Part shown: positions 43,530 to 52,487 of the stretch, one piece after another
How positions within the stretch are numbered: the stretch's first letter is position 1
How the letters are laid out: each line of letters starts with the position of its first letter
NCBI GenBank assembly: GCA_035525225.1
Contig: DATLFA010000003.1
Location: 1-64,000, forward strand
Length of the DNA: 64,000 bases
From: DATLFA01 sp035525225
GTDB lineage: Bacteria > Actinomycetota > Acidimicrobiia > Acidimicrobiales > WLNW01
Reading direction: 5' to 3'
Position numbers and translations under genes: made by a program
The notes under the pieces: generated by a model
Database searches by the model: none
Told to the model about the DNA's origin: nothing
What the model saw: the letters and a program-made list of their open reading frames with translations, nothing else

Positions 43530-44237
43530 TCATCGAGACTCTAAGACGTGGCGGGCGATGTCGGGGACGTTCGTGCAGATGCCGTCGACGCCCATTTCGG
43601 CGAGTGCGCTGATCCGGTCGGGCCGGTCGACGGTCCACACGTTCACCGCCAGCCCCGCCGCGTGCGCGTCCTCGACGAGCGCGCGATCGACGGTGGCGTC
43701 GAAGGGATGCAGCGCGCGGTGGCCCCGCGCCACGCACCGCGCGATCGCCGTTTCCGGATCATCGAGCCCGAAGGTGAGCAGGGCCGTGGGCAGCGACGGG
43801 GCGAGCAGGTGGACGCGGTCGATGGCGTCGATGTTGAAGCTCGAGACCAGCACCGAAATGGGCGGATCCGCCCTGCGGGTCGCGTCGACCACGGCCTGCG
43901 CCAACCAGTGCGTCGGGTCGAAGTCGGGCTCGGTGGCGAAGTTCTTGATCTCGACGTTGACTCCCAACCCCAGACACGCGGCCAACGCTGCGCCGAGGTC
44001 AGGGACCTCGAACGGCACCTCGTCACGGCGCAACGACACAACCGGGCGGCCGTCGGCGAGGTGCGGATCGTGGTGTACGGCGGTCTCGGCGTCGGCCGTG
44101 CGCCGGACGTCGAGTTCGACCCAGTCGGCGGCGACGGCGCGGGCACGGCGAAAGGCGGCCACCGTGTTCTCCGGGTGGGTCCCCGGCCGGGCAGCGCCCC
44201 GGTGGGCAATGATGAGTGGGTTGCGCCTGTTGCTCAT
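43530..44237 (-). CDS. glycerophosphodiester phosphodiesterase
   Basis: A 235-residue GDPD-type TIM barrel. Catalytic His in AHRGAARPGTHPENT, Glu/Asp in WVELDVRRT, and the second His in VHHDPHL. It cleaves glycerophosphodiesters to glycerol-3-phosphate and alcohol. No signal peptide is seen. ATG 44237 was chosen because the longer frame has no family sequence. Confidence 0.93.
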   Translation of the reverse strand: MSNRRNPLIIAHRGAARPGTHPENTVAAFRRARAVAADWVELDVRRTADAETAVHHDPHLADGRPVVSLRRDEVPFEVPDLGAALAACLGLGVNVEIKNFATEPDFDPTHWLAQAVVDATRRADPPISVLVSSFNIDAIDRVHLLAPSLPTALLTFGLDDPETAIARCVARGHRALHPFDATVDRALVEDAHAAGLAVNVWTVDRPDRISALAEMGVDGICTNVPDIARHVLESR

Positions 44238-44395
44238 GGAGGCCCCGACAGTACTTCTTGGGTCTTTTGGCCCAGGCCGTGTTGCCCACGCTGGGTGGGT
44301 ACCTGTACATTCTCCGTGGTCTTGGTACCGACTCGCCGGGGGCACTCGGGTAGGCGAACGGACCAATCCAACAGTGGTGCACCGTGGGAGGTTTC

Positions 44396-44689
44396 GTGGC
44401 ACTCACGACGGATTCCGTCATACAAAGTCCTGCCCTACCAGATTGGCGCGCGCTCGCTTCGTGTCGCGACACCGCCCCTGACCTGTTCTTCCCCGTCGGC
44501 TCGACGGGGCTTGCGGTCGAACAGATCGAGGCGGCCAAAGCAGTCTGCGAGCAGTGTCCCGTCAAGGAGCGCTGCCTGCAATTCGCGCTCGAGACCAATC
44601 AAGACTCGGGTATATGGGGCGGCACCTCCGAAGAAGAGCGGCGCCGTTTGCGCCGCGCCTGGCTGCGCGATCGCACGGTGGCCCGCTAA
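44396..44689 (+). CDS. whiB1: WhiB-family [4Fe-4S] regulator, WhiB1-like by gene order
   Basis: A 97-residue WhiB protein. Cluster ligands are Cys23, Cys51, Cys54 and Cys60, followed by GIWGGTSEEERRRLRR, the beta-turn and basic DNA/sigma-binding tail. GTG 44396 follows GGGAGG by four bases, so the upstream GTG (44384) was rejected. It is convergent with a PdtaS-like kinase, as whiB1 (Rv3219) and pdtaS (Rv3220c) are in M. tuberculosis. Confidence 0.85.
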   Translation: MALTTDSVIQSPALPDWRALASCRDTAPDLFFPVGSTGLAVEQIEAAKAVCEQCPVKERCLQFALETNQDSGIWGGTSEEERRRLRRAWLRDRTVAR

Positions 44690-46158
44690 AGGCCCGAGCG
44701 GCCCTCGACCGGCACGACCAATTCGACGAAGGTCCCCGGACCATCGTGGCGCGCGCGCATCACGATGGTCCCGCCGAGGTCGAGCTCGACGAACGTGCGC
44801 ACGATCGTCAGACCGAGCCCACCAGCGACGGCCAACTCGAAGTTGTCGGGCACACCGACGCCATCGTCGATCACGCGGATCGTCACGATGTCGGCGCGCC
44901 GCGAGAGCTGCACGGCGACCCGTCCCTTTCCTTCGTGCGGGGTCCCTGCCGGATAGCCGTGCTCGACGACATTCTGCAAGAGCTCGGTCACCGCGACCGC
45001 GAGCGGCGTCGTGACATGCGCGGGCAGCACACCGGCGTCGCCGGTGATCGTGAAGTGAATCGGACGATCGGGCGAGACGAGCCCCTCTTGCACCATGCGC
45101 ACCAGCGGGCGCACGATGTCGAGCAACGCAACCTCGTCGCCGACATCTTGTGCCAGCGTTTCGTGCACCACCGCGATCGACGCGATTCGCCGCACCGACT
45201 CTTCGACTGCCGCCTTCGCTTCTTCCGATGACAGACGCCGGCTCTGTAGCCGCAGCAGTGACGAGATCGTCTGGAGGTTGTTCTTGACTCGATGGTGGAT
45301 CTCGCGGATCGTCGCGTCTTTCGACATCAACAAGCGGTCGCGCCGGCGCAATTCGGAGATGTCCTGCACGACCATCAGTGCGCCGCTCACCTTGCGCCGC
45401 TCGAGCAGTGGGATGCAGTTGACGACAACCGTCGTGTCGGGCCCACGGTCGAGCTCTTCGAACGTCGACACGCGCGTCGCGTACGCCTCGCGGACGATAC
45501 GGTCGTCGAGACCCAGCTCTCCCGGCGTGAAACCCTCGGCGTTGAGGTGGACCCCCAGACGGTGCAACGCCGACACCGCATTCGGCGAGTTGAACTCGAC
45601 CCGCATATCCGCGTCGAGCACGACGATGCCATCGCCCACGCGGGGAATCCGGTACTGGTCATCCTGGTCACGGGTGAAGGGGAACTCGCCGGCGGCGATC
45701 ATGCGGGCGAATCGTTCGAACAGGGCGAGGTAGGTGCGTTCGAGATCGCTTGTCGAACGGCCGAGCACCGGCAACGACTCTCGGGTCAACACCGCGACCG
45801 TCGTGCCGCGGTGACGCACGGGAACGGCCTTCACGCGAACCTCATCGAGCCCGATCAGCGGCAACGAGTCTTCACGGATCGCGCCCGACGCGAAGGCCGC
45901 GCCGACTGCGGCGCGCTCGGACGAGCGGAAGAGCTCACCGACGAGGTCGGTGCGGTAGATCGTCTGTGCCGTGGTGGGGCGGACGTGACCGAGCAGGATC
46001 AATTTGTCGTGATCGGCACTGGTGGGTGCGAACAACAACACATCGCTGAAGCTGAGATCGGCGAGCAAGCCCCATGATCGGATCAGGCGCTGAAGGTGCG
46101 CGGTCTGGTCGGGTCGCAGGGAGAGATGCTCTCGGACGAGTTCGGCGAACGACGCCAC
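44686..46158 (-). CDS. pdtaS: PdtaS-like sensor histidine kinase
   Basis: A 490-residue cytosolic kinase. An N-terminal GAF-like region and a PAS-like section (VLDADMRVEFNSPNAVSALHRLG) precede the HisKA_2 box (EIHHRVKNNLQTISSLLRLQ) and the HATPase (ELLQNVVEHGYPAG, DDGVGVP). In relatives it works with the RNA-binding antiterminator PdtaR, which is not encoded here. The last codons (VEGRSGL) fall on part of the dispersed repeat. It ends four bases into whiB. Confidence 0.88.
   Translation of the reverse strand: MASFAELVREHLSLRPDQTAHLQRLIRSWGLLADLSFSDVLLFAPTSADHDKLILLGHVRPTTAQTIYRTDLVGELFRSSERAAVGAAFASGAIREDSLPLIGLDEVRVKAVPVRHRGTTVAVLTRESLPVLGRSTSDLERTYLALFERFARMIAAGEFPFTRDQDDQYRIPRVGDGIVVLDADMRVEFNSPNAVSALHRLGVHLNAEGFTPGELGLDDRIVREAYATRVSTFEELDRGPDTTVVVNCIPLLERRKVSGALMVVQDISELRRRDRLLMSKDATIREIHHRVKNNLQTISSLLRLQSRRLSSEEAKAAVEESVRRIASIAVVHETLAQDVGDEVALLDIVRPLVRMVQEGLVSPDRPIHFTITGDAGVLPAHVTTPLAVAVTELLQNVVEHGYPAGTPHEGKGRVAVQLSRRADIVTIRVIDDGVGVPDNFELAVAGGLGLTIVRTFVELDLGGTIVMRARHDGPGTFVELVVPVEGRSGL
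44691..44705 (+). repeat. partial copy of the dispersed repeat within pdtaS end
   Basis: GGCCCGAGCGGCCCT matches the first part of the 26-bp element and encodes the last residues of the kinase. Confidence 0.6.
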
Positions 46159-46171
46159 ACCGTCAGGGTAG

Positions 46172-47344
46172 TCACCAAAGTCGCTGGCCGAGCTCCACGA
46201 TGTCCGAAATGCTCGAGACGCCTTCTTCGAGCGCGGGCACGAGCAAGGTCAACTCGGACGCCGTCCCGAACTCGGCGAGTTGCTCTGCCTGACGCGTGGC
46301 CAGCGCGCGGTAGCCGAGGAAGCTGTCGGCGACCTCACGAAGCACATCGGCGAACGCAGCGCGGTCTCGTTCGGCGATCTTCATGGTTGCGGCGAGTTCG
46401 TCGGCTTCGTCGCGCAGGCGCTCGGCCGCGACGCGGGCGTCTCGGTCGCGCAGATAGGCGGGCAGCACGCGATTGAACACGACGGCGCCGAGGTGATACT
46501 TGCGGCGACGGAGCTCCGCAATGAAGAACTCGGCCTCGCGCACCGGGTCGGGGTCGAGGGTGGTCACGACGAGGAACGACGTTCGGTCATCCTGCAGCGT
46601 GCGGGTCACGGCTTTGGCCCGTTCGACGAAACCGTCGTACATGGTCTGGAAGAGTATGAAGAAGTCGGCGATGTCCTGAAGGAACTGCGCACCCAGCACG
46701 CGATCGGCCACGCTGTAGAACGGTCTCGATGCGGCAGTGAGCAGGCGCGAGCGGTACGGCGCGATCAACCATCGCAGCAATCGACTGCTGAAGAAGTCGG
46801 CCATGCGCGACGGCGCGTCGAGGAAGTCGATGGCATTGCGGGTCGGCGGTGTATCGACGACGATCAAGTCGTAGCGCCCCGACGAGTGGATGTCGTGCAA
46901 CCGTTCCATCGCGATGTAGTCGTGGCTGTGCACGAACTTCGCGGTGATGTTGCGGTAGAGCGGATTGACGAGGATCGCTTCGGCAGTCTTGCGGTCGGGC
47001 GCGTGCTGGCGCACGAGCTCGTCCCACGACGCCTTTGTATCGAGCATCGCGACCCACAGCTCACCGCGCGCGGTGACACCGGCTTCCGCGAACGCTTTCT
47101 TGTCGACTCGCGTCTCGATGTTGCCGACCTGTTGCAGGCCCAGCGCGTTGGCCAGCCGCCGGGCGGGATCGACGGTCAAGGCCAGCACCCTGCCGTCGAG
47201 GTGAACCGCGGCCATCGCCGCTGCCGTCGCGACGGTCGTGGTCTTGCCGACACCGCCCGACCCGCAGGCGATGACGATCTCCTTGGCCGAGAGCAGCGAT
47301 TCGATACCCGCACCCGGCTCGAAGTCAGCGGCACGCGCGGTCAT
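46172..47344 (-). CDS. ArsA-like ATPase, second of a pair
   Basis: A 390-residue ArsA/GET3-type ATPase. Walker A is deviant: CGSGGVGKTTT. VDPARRLANALGL and VVDTPPTRNAIDFLDAPSRM are Switch-region blocks. The pair resembles the M. tuberculosis Rv3679/Rv3680 ATPases. It likely forms a heterodimer with the upstream partner. ATG 47344 overlaps that gene's stop (ATGA). Confidence 0.88.
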   Translation of the reverse strand: MTARAADFEPGAGIESLLSAKEIVIACGSGGVGKTTTVATAAAMAAVHLDGRVLALTVDPARRLANALGLQQVGNIETRVDKKAFAEAGVTARGELWVAMLDTKASWDELVRQHAPDRKTAEAILVNPLYRNITAKFVHSHDYIAMERLHDIHSSGRYDLIVVDTPPTRNAIDFLDAPSRMADFFSSRLLRWLIAPYRSRLLTAASRPFYSVADRVLGAQFLQDIADFFILFQTMYDGFVERAKAVTRTLQDDRTSFLVVTTLDPDPVREAEFFIAELRRRKYHLGAVVFNRVLPAYLRDRDARVAAERLRDEADELAATMKIAERDRAAFADVLREVADSFLGYRALATRQAEQLAEFGTASELTLLVPALEEGVSSISDIVELGQRLW

Positions 47345-48282
47345 GGCTCGACCCCGAGCTCGGCCGAGATCGCATCGGCGAGTTGGCGCAGCGACCGCAC
47401 CCCGCGCCGGCGGGCGAACACGAAGGGCACGAAGAGCGGCTCGACTCCCGCTGGTATCGCCTCCATCAGCCGCTCGACATGCTCGACCCTCGATCGCCGG
47501 CGCGCGATGGCGAGCGCCGCGGCGTCGAGCACGGCCGGAGCGCCGGGCCCCGCCTGCTGAGCCAGCCGCTTGGTCATGGCCGGGCGGCGCAACCGGTCGA
47601 ACAGCGCTTCCTCGCGACTGGTGAACAGCTCGGGCAGCAGCTGGTTGACGACGACTGCGGCGAGATCGACGTGCGCTTCGACGTCGAGTCGTTCGATGAG
47701 CTCGATCGTCTCGGTCACGGGCATCTCTTCGGGTGTGGTCACGATGACCGCACCGGTGGTCGCCGGATCTTGCAGCATCTCCAAGATCCACTGCACTTGG
47801 CTGCGCACCACACCGACGTGTACGACCTCGCGGATCGCTTCGGGCGACGCGAGCTGTCCGACCACATGACCGGTCGCCGGAGAATCGACCACGACGAGGT
47901 CGTAGTGATTCTCGCGCACTTCGAATGCGAGCTTGCCGACGGTGAGGATTTCGCGCACGCCCGGCGCGGCATGCGCGACGAAGTCGAACACCCGCGCAAT
48001 CGGGCCGATGCGGCCCACCAAGGGAATGCGCAACTCGCGCAGGTATTCCTTGAGCGACTGCTCGGTGTCCATCGTCATCGCCGAGAGATTCGGCAGTATC
48101 TCGCGCGGGCGATACGCGAGAGGGCCCGTCTCGAACGCGCGCGCCAGATCGCCTTTCTCGTCGTTCTCGCACAACAGGGTGCGCTTGCCCTGCGCCGCGC
48201 CCACGATGGCCAGCGCGGCGGCCACGCTCGTCTTGCCGACGCCGCCCTTGCCTGTCACGAAGAGCAGGCGGCGATCGAGCAT
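47341..48282 (-). CDS. ArsA-like ATPase, first of a pair
   Basis: A 313-residue ArsA-like ATPase. Walker A TGKGGVGKTS, CENDEKGDLARAF and VVVDSPATGHVV are clear. No arsenite operon is present, so anion pumping is unlikely; GET3-like client handling or envelope roles have been considered for relatives. Expressed as a coupled pair, first from ATG 48282. Confidence 0.88.
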   Translation of the reverse strand: MLDRRLLFVTGKGGVGKTSVAAALAIVGAAQGKRTLLCENDEKGDLARAFETGPLAYRPREILPNLSAMTMDTEQSLKEYLRELRIPLVGRIGPIARVFDFVAHAAPGVREILTVGKLAFEVRENHYDLVVVDSPATGHVVGQLASPEAIREVVHVGVVRSQVQWILEMLQDPATTGAVIVTTPEEMPVTETIELIERLDVEAHVDLAAVVVNQLLPELFTSREEALFDRLRRPAMTKRLAQQAGPGAPAVLDAAALAIARRRSRVEHVERLMEAIPAGVEPLFVPFVFARRRGVRSLRQLADAISAELGVEP

Positions 48283-48306
48283 GGGTCGAGACTCTGCTAC
48301 TGCCGG

Positions 48307-48320
48307 AGCCGCTCGGGCCC
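48307..48320 (-). repeat. partial copy of the dispersed repeat
   Basis: On the minus strand GGGCCCGAGCGGCT matches the first part of the 26-bp element. It spans the DUF3107 stop and its short gap. Confidence 0.55.
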
Positions 48321-48553
48321 TACCCGCCGAAGCCGATCGGCCGCTCCGCCGTCGCGCTCGACACCTCGACGTAGGCGACCTTGCTGACCGGTATGGCCAC
48401 GTCGCGGCCTTTCTTGTCGGTCAGCCAAAGCACCTTGGATTCGTCGGTGAGCGCGTCGTCGATCGTGGCCTTGAGCTTGTCGCGGTCGACGGCGGAGTCG
48501 AGCTCGACCAAGATCTCTTTGGGGGTGTGCAATACCCCGATACGAACGTCCAC
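48320..48553 (-). CDS. DUF3107 protein
   Basis: A 77-residue protein beginning MDVRIGVLHTPKEILVELD. It matches the actinobacterial DUF3107 family (TB9.4-like): KATIDDALTDESKVLWLTDKKG and VPVSKVAYVEVSS. Function unknown. It lies between the Mrp gene and the ArsA pair on one strand. Confidence 0.88.
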   Translation of the reverse strand: MDVRIGVLHTPKEILVELDSAVDRDKLKATIDDALTDESKVLWLTDKKGRDVAIPVSKVAYVEVSSATAERPIGFGG

Positions 48554-48598
48554 GTTGTCTCCCAGTGCTTTTTGGGCGGGGCAGACGGCCCCGCAGGT

Positions 48599-49741
48599 TC
48601 AGACGATCTTCAACTCGGGACGGTAGCGGCGAGTTGGCGCGAGTTCGACATCGATCTGCTCGGCAACACGGGCAAAGACCTCGCCGGCCTCGCTGTGCGG
48701 ATCGAACGCCACGAGCGGATGGCCGGTGTCGGAGCCCTCGCGCAACGCCTGCACGAGCGGCACCTGCCCGATGAGCGGCACTTCGAGCTGGTCGGCCAGT
48801 GCCCGCCCACCGCCCGAGCCGAACAAGTCGTAGCGGACACCGTCGTTGCCGGTGAACCACGACATGTTCTCTATGACGCCCTTGATCTCGATGCGCACCT
48901 TCTGGAACATGAAGGCGGCGCGCTGCGCAACTTTTTGCGCGGCGGGCTGCGGAGTGGTGACGATGTAGGCCTCGGCGCGCGGCAGGAACTGCGAGATCGA
49001 CAACGAGATGTCGCCGGTGCCGGGAGGCAGATCGACGAGAAGAAAGTCGGGTTCGTCCCAGTAGACGTCGGTCAAGAACTGTTCGAGTGCCTTGTGCAAC
49101 ATGGGGCCGCGCCAGATGACCGGCTGGTCTTCGTCTGCGAAGAAACCCATGGAGATGCAGCGCACACCGTGCACCTCGGGCGGAATGAGCATCTGGTCGA
49201 TGACCACCGGCGGCCGATCGACACCCAACATGCGCGGGATCGAAAAACCCCACACGTCGGCGTCGATGACGGCGACACGCTTGCCCCGTTGTGCGAGCGC
49301 AATCGACAAATTGGCCGTGGTCGACGACTTGCCGACACCACCCTTGCCCGATGCGATCAACAGCACGCGTGTACGGCTGGCCGGGTCGGCGAACGGGATC
49401 GTCCGGCCTTCTGCGTGACCGTGCGCCGTTTGCGAACCCGCCGTCGACGCCGGGTCACCGTGCAGCTTTTGGCGCAGCGCCGCCCGCTCGTCGTCGGTCA
49501 TCACGGTGAATGTGAGGCGAACGTCGCGCACGTCGGCGAGCGCCTTGATCGCTCCCTTGACCCGGTTGTCGATCTCGGCTCGCATGGGGCAGCCCGCAAC
49601 GGTGAGCGCGATCGTGACGTCGACCGCGCCCCGCTTGATCGAGACATCGCGCACCATGTCGAGTTCGACGATGCTGCGGTGGAGCTCGGGATCTTGGACG
49701 GGCCGCAACGCGTCGATGACAGCGTCGGTCGTCAGGGGCAT
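48599..49741 (-). CDS. mrp: Mrp/ApbC-family ATPase lacking the CxxC motif
   Basis: A 380-residue protein: an N-terminal MIP18/DUF59 domain (VQDPELHRSIVELDMVRDV, AGCPMRAEI), then a P-loop ATPase (ASGKGGVGKSSTT, DADVWGFSIPRMLGV, VDLPPGTGDISLS). The C-terminal CxxC used by ApbC/Nbp35 to hold a bridging FeS cluster is replaced by NMSWFTGNDGVRY, and only two Cys occur elsewhere. It is divergent from the SufR-like regulator across a palindromic operator. Confidence 0.9.
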   Translation of the reverse strand: MPLTTDAVIDALRPVQDPELHRSIVELDMVRDVSIKRGAVDVTIALTVAGCPMRAEIDNRVKGAIKALADVRDVRLTFTVMTDDERAALRQKLHGDPASTAGSQTAHGHAEGRTIPFADPASRTRVLLIASGKGGVGKSSTTANLSIALAQRGKRVAVIDADVWGFSIPRMLGVDRPPVVIDQMLIPPEVHGVRCISMGFFADEDQPVIWRGPMLHKALEQFLTDVYWDEPDFLLVDLPPGTGDISLSISQFLPRAEAYIVTTPQPAAQKVAQRAAFMFQKVRIEIKGVIENMSWFTGNDGVRYDLFGSGGGRALADQLEVPLIGQVPLVQALREGSDTGHPLVAFDPHSEAGEVFARVAEQIDVELAPTRRYRPELKIV

Positions 49742-49785
49742 GCGGAGCTCCTCGAAGGGCGTGACGGACGGGTGGAGGGATTTCT

Positions 49786-49799
49786 CCTATCCCGATAGG
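49786..49799 (+). promoter_or_regulatory. inverted repeat, candidate operator
   Basis: CCTATC and GATAGG are exact 6-bp arms around CC, placed immediately before the -10 of the SufR-like gene and 45 bp from the mrp start. It may bind the SufR-like protein to control both genes. Confidence 0.6.
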
Positions 49800-49805
49800 T
49801 AGAAT
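49800..49805 (+). promoter_or_regulatory. -10 hexamer TAGAAT of SufR-like gene, leaderless
   Basis: TAGAAT is six bases before GTG 49812, and the palindrome just upstream would block RNA polymerase. Confidence 0.6.
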
Positions 49806-49811
49806 ACCGAT

Positions 49812-50585
49812 GTGGAGCGCCGACCACGCCTCCGGGAACCCGACTCCGAGTCACCCTCGGACTCTTCGCGTACCGACTTTGCCAGCGCGGTCACCGCCAT
49901 CAGCGCCGCCTTCGGTGACCCCACCCGCCGCGAGATCTACCTCTACGCCCACGCTTGTCCCGAAGGCGTGACGGCGACCGAGACCGCCGAGCACTTCGAC
50001 CTACATCCCAATGTGGCCCGCCATCATCTCGACAAACTCGCCACCGGCGGTTACGTCGAGGTCGACACCACCCGCACTCCCCGACCCGGTGCGGGCCGGC
50101 CGTCCAAGCGCTATCGCGTCGTCGGTTCGGGCTCGGGTTCTGCGCCGGCGCTGACCTTCGAGACTCCCCTGCGGCGCGACGACGTGCTCGTCACATTGCT
50201 CGGCCGGGCGTTGGCGATGTTGCCGCGCGAGCACGCCGAGCGCATGGCCGAAGACGTCGGTGTCGAGTACGGCCGCGTCATGGCGAGCTCGCTCGAACCG
50301 AGTGCCAATGTCGAACGCTCGTTCAGAGACGCGTTGCATGCGGTCGCCGAGGCGCTCACTGCGCATGGCTTCGCGGCCCACGCCGAAAAGAGCGGTGGCA
50401 AGTTGCGCATCGTGTCCGAACACTGCCCCTTCGGTGACGCCGTCATCGAGCATCCGGTGATCTGCGCCGTCGATCGTGGCATGGTCAAGGGCATGCTCGA
50501 ATCACTCTGGGGTGCGACGAACCCCAACACGCAGTCGTCATTGCCCATGGGTGACGACAAGTGCGTCACCACCGTCATCGCGTAA
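49812..50585 (+). CDS. SufR-like ArsR/DeoR-type FeS-responsive regulator
   Basis: A 257-residue winged-helix regulator. The N-terminal HTH (AISAAFGDPTRREIYLYAHAC, VARHHLDKLATGGYVE) is followed by a C-terminal region with Cys residues spaced like SufR (EHCPFGDAVIEHPVICAVDRG; DDKCVTTV), a probable [4Fe-4S] sensor. It is followed by a cysteine desulfurase gene 15 bp away and divergent from mrp, so it likely controls FeS assembly. Confidence 0.85.
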   Translation: MERRPRLREPDSESPSDSSRTDFASAVTAISAAFGDPTRREIYLYAHACPEGVTATETAEHFDLHPNVARHHLDKLATGGYVEVDTTRTPRPGAGRPSKRYRVVGSGSGSAPALTFETPLRRDDVLVTLLGRALAMLPREHAERMAEDVGVEYGRVMASSLEPSANVERSFRDALHAVAEALTAHGFAAHAEKSGGKLRIVSEHCPFGDAVIEHPVICAVDRGMVKGMLESLWGATNPNTQSSLPMGDDKCVTTVIA

Positions 50586-50600
50586 GCCGCATCGCGCGTC

Positions 50601-51713
50601 GTGAGGCACTACCTCGACCACGCGTCGACATCGCCACTGCGCGCATCGGCATTCGCTGCCATGGTGCCGTGGCTGCGCGACCCTGCCGGTGACCCGTCGC
50701 GCATCCACGCCGAGGGGATGCGGGCGCGCGTCGCCGTAGAGGAGGCGCGCGAGCAGGTGGCCGAACTGCTCGGTGCACGGTCACGTGAGGTCATCTTCAC
50801 CTCTGGCGCGACCGAGTCGATCGCGGCCACATGTTGGGGCGCTTCGACGCGCGGCACGCATCAGGTTCTCGCCGCGGTCGAGCATTCTGCGGTCCGCGAG
50901 GCCGCGGCCCGCGCCGGCGAGGTCGTGGTCGTTCCCGTCGATGGCGTCGGGCGCATCGACCGCGACGCGTTGATCGCCGCGATCCGCCCGGACACCGCGC
51001 TCGTCCACGTGCAGTGGGCCAACCATGAGGTCGGCACCGTGCAACCGGTGGCCGAGATCGTCGCGGCCTGCCGGCAGCGTGGAGTCCTCGTCCACGTCGA
51101 CGCGGCACAGGCCGCGGGCCACGTGCCGATCGCGTTCGACGCCCTCGGCGCCGACTTCATGTCCGTCAGCGCGCACAAGATGGGTGGCCCCGCCGGCACC
51201 GGTGCGTTGTTGGTTCGGCGTGGGTTGCGCGTGGCCCCGCTACTCGTCGGTGGCGACCAAGAACGGGCGCGTCGCGCCGGGCTCGAGAACATTCCGGCGA
51301 TCGTCGCCTTCGGCGCGACCTGCGCGGAGTTGCTCGACACGCTCCCCCTCGAAGTCACCAACGCCCGATCGCTCACCGACGCGGCCGCGCACGCGGCGTC
51401 GGCGATAGCGGATGTCCGTCAACTGGGCGACCCCGTCGATCGGGTGCCGCATCTCGTGTGCTTCGCCGTCGGCGGCGTCGAGCCGCAAGCGGTGTTGCTC
51501 GGGCTCGATCGCGCCGGCATCGCCGCGCATTCGGGCAGCGCCTGCGCATCCGAGGCGCTCGAACCGTCACCGGTGCTCGAGGCGATGGGCGTCGATGCGC
51601 ATCGCTCACTGCGCATCTCGGTGGGCCACACCACGACGCCCGCCGATGTTGCCGCGCTCGCCGGCGCGCTCCCGCGCATCATCGCCGACCTCCGCGCCCT
51701 CATGACCCCCTGA
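50601..51713 (+). CDS. cysteine desulfurase, NifS/IscS-like
   Basis: A 370-residue PLP enzyme. YLDHASTSPLR, the Schiff-base Lys in SAHKMGGPAGTGAL, and the active Cys loop SGSACASEALEPS (Cys in the C-terminal part) are clear. It takes sulfur from Cys for FeS or thiolation pathways. GTG 50601 starts at the first strand. It is cotranscribed with the SufR-like regulator. Confidence 0.93.
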   Translation: MRHYLDHASTSPLRASAFAAMVPWLRDPAGDPSRIHAEGMRARVAVEEAREQVAELLGARSREVIFTSGATESIAATCWGASTRGTHQVLAAVEHSAVREAAARAGEVVVVPVDGVGRIDRDALIAAIRPDTALVHVQWANHEVGTVQPVAEIVAACRQRGVLVHVDAAQAAGHVPIAFDALGADFMSVSAHKMGGPAGTGALLVRRGLRVAPLLVGGDQERARRAGLENIPAIVAFGATCAELLDTLPLEVTNARSLTDAAAHAASAIADVRQLGDPVDRVPHLVCFAVGGVEPQAVLLGLDRAGIAAHSGSACASEALEPSPVLEAMGVDAHRSLRISVGHTTTPADVAALAGALPRIIADLRALMTP

Positions 51714-51795
51714 AACCCTTCCCACCGCCCGTTCTCTTGGCGTTTTCAGGTGTCGACACCAGTAAAGGCCAACAGAAGCCGAGGTTCGGAGCGGG

Positions 51796-52407
51796 TTAGT
51801 CGTGGGTGAAGCGCTGTTCCTCGAAGGGGTCGCCGTAGTTGTGATAGCCGTTGCGCTCCCAGAATCCCGGCGCATCGCGGGCGACGAGCTCGATGCCGCG
51901 CACCCATTTCACCGACTTCCAGAAGTACAGGTGGGGGATCAGCGTGCGCACCGGATACCCGTGCTCGCCTTCGAGCGGCTGGCCGTCGTATTCGTACGCG
52001 AGCAAGCAGTTGTCACCGAGCGCGTCTTCTAGGGGCACGTTGGCGGTGTAGCCGTACTCCGCGTGCATGATGACGTGACGCGCCGACGGCAAGCGGCCGG
52101 CCAGGTCGCAGAGATCGCGCAGCCGCACTCCTTTCCAGACCATGTCGAACTTCGACCACTTCGTGACGCAATGGATGTCGGTGGTGACCTCGACCGAGGG
52201 CAGGGCTCGCAATTCGTCCCACGACAACGTCAGCTCGCTGGTCACTTCTCCGAAGACACGGAACGACCACATGCTCATGTCATAGGTCGGCACATCGCCC
52301 ACGTGGAGGACCGGAAATCGCTCGGTGTGGTACTGACCGGGCGGCAGGCGTGCGGGGTCGATGCCCATCTCGGCGAGTTGCCGGCGGTTCCTCTCGAAAA
52401 AGCTCAT
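51796..52407 (-). CDS. molybdopterin-binding oxidoreductase, sulfite oxidase fold
   Basis: A 203-residue single Mo-binding domain. Mo-ligand Cys in TDIHCVTKWSK, and FGEVTSELTLSWDELRALP, HAEYGYTANVPLEDAL and HGYPVRTLIPHLYFWKSVKWVRGIE are family blocks. It resembles the YedY/MsrP-related cytosolic group; no twin-Arg or other signal is seen. It may reduce or oxidise a sulfur or nitrogen centre. ATG 52407 was chosen because the extra upstream residues are unlike the family. Confidence 0.88.
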   Translation of the reverse strand: MSFFERNRRQLAEMGIDPARLPPGQYHTERFPVLHVGDVPTYDMSMWSFRVFGEVTSELTLSWDELRALPSVEVTTDIHCVTKWSKFDMVWKGVRLRDLCDLAGRLPSARHVIMHAEYGYTANVPLEDALGDNCLLAYEYDGQPLEGEHGYPVRTLIPHLYFWKSVKWVRGIELVARDAPGFWERNGYHNYGDPFEEQRFTHD

Positions 52408-52474
52408 GGTGCATTGTCGCAGCACGAAGCGGCCGCGTTACATCTGTTCACTTTCGCCGGACGCGACCATCACC

Positions 52475-52480
52475 TACCGT
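52475..52480 (+). promoter_or_regulatory. -10 hexamer TACCGT of histidine phosphatase gene, leaderless
   Basis: TACCGT is seven bases before GTG 52488. Confidence 0.45.
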
Positions 52481-52487
52481 GCACCCC

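Noticed and set aside
46172..48282. Arsenic-resistance operon
   Set aside because: No arsB, arsC or arsR accompanies the ArsA-like pair.
51749..51760. 12-bp palindrome GGTGTCGACACC after the cysteine desulfurase
   Set aside because: It lies at the 3' ends of two convergent genes, not in a promoter, and its GC-rich half-sites can occur by chance.
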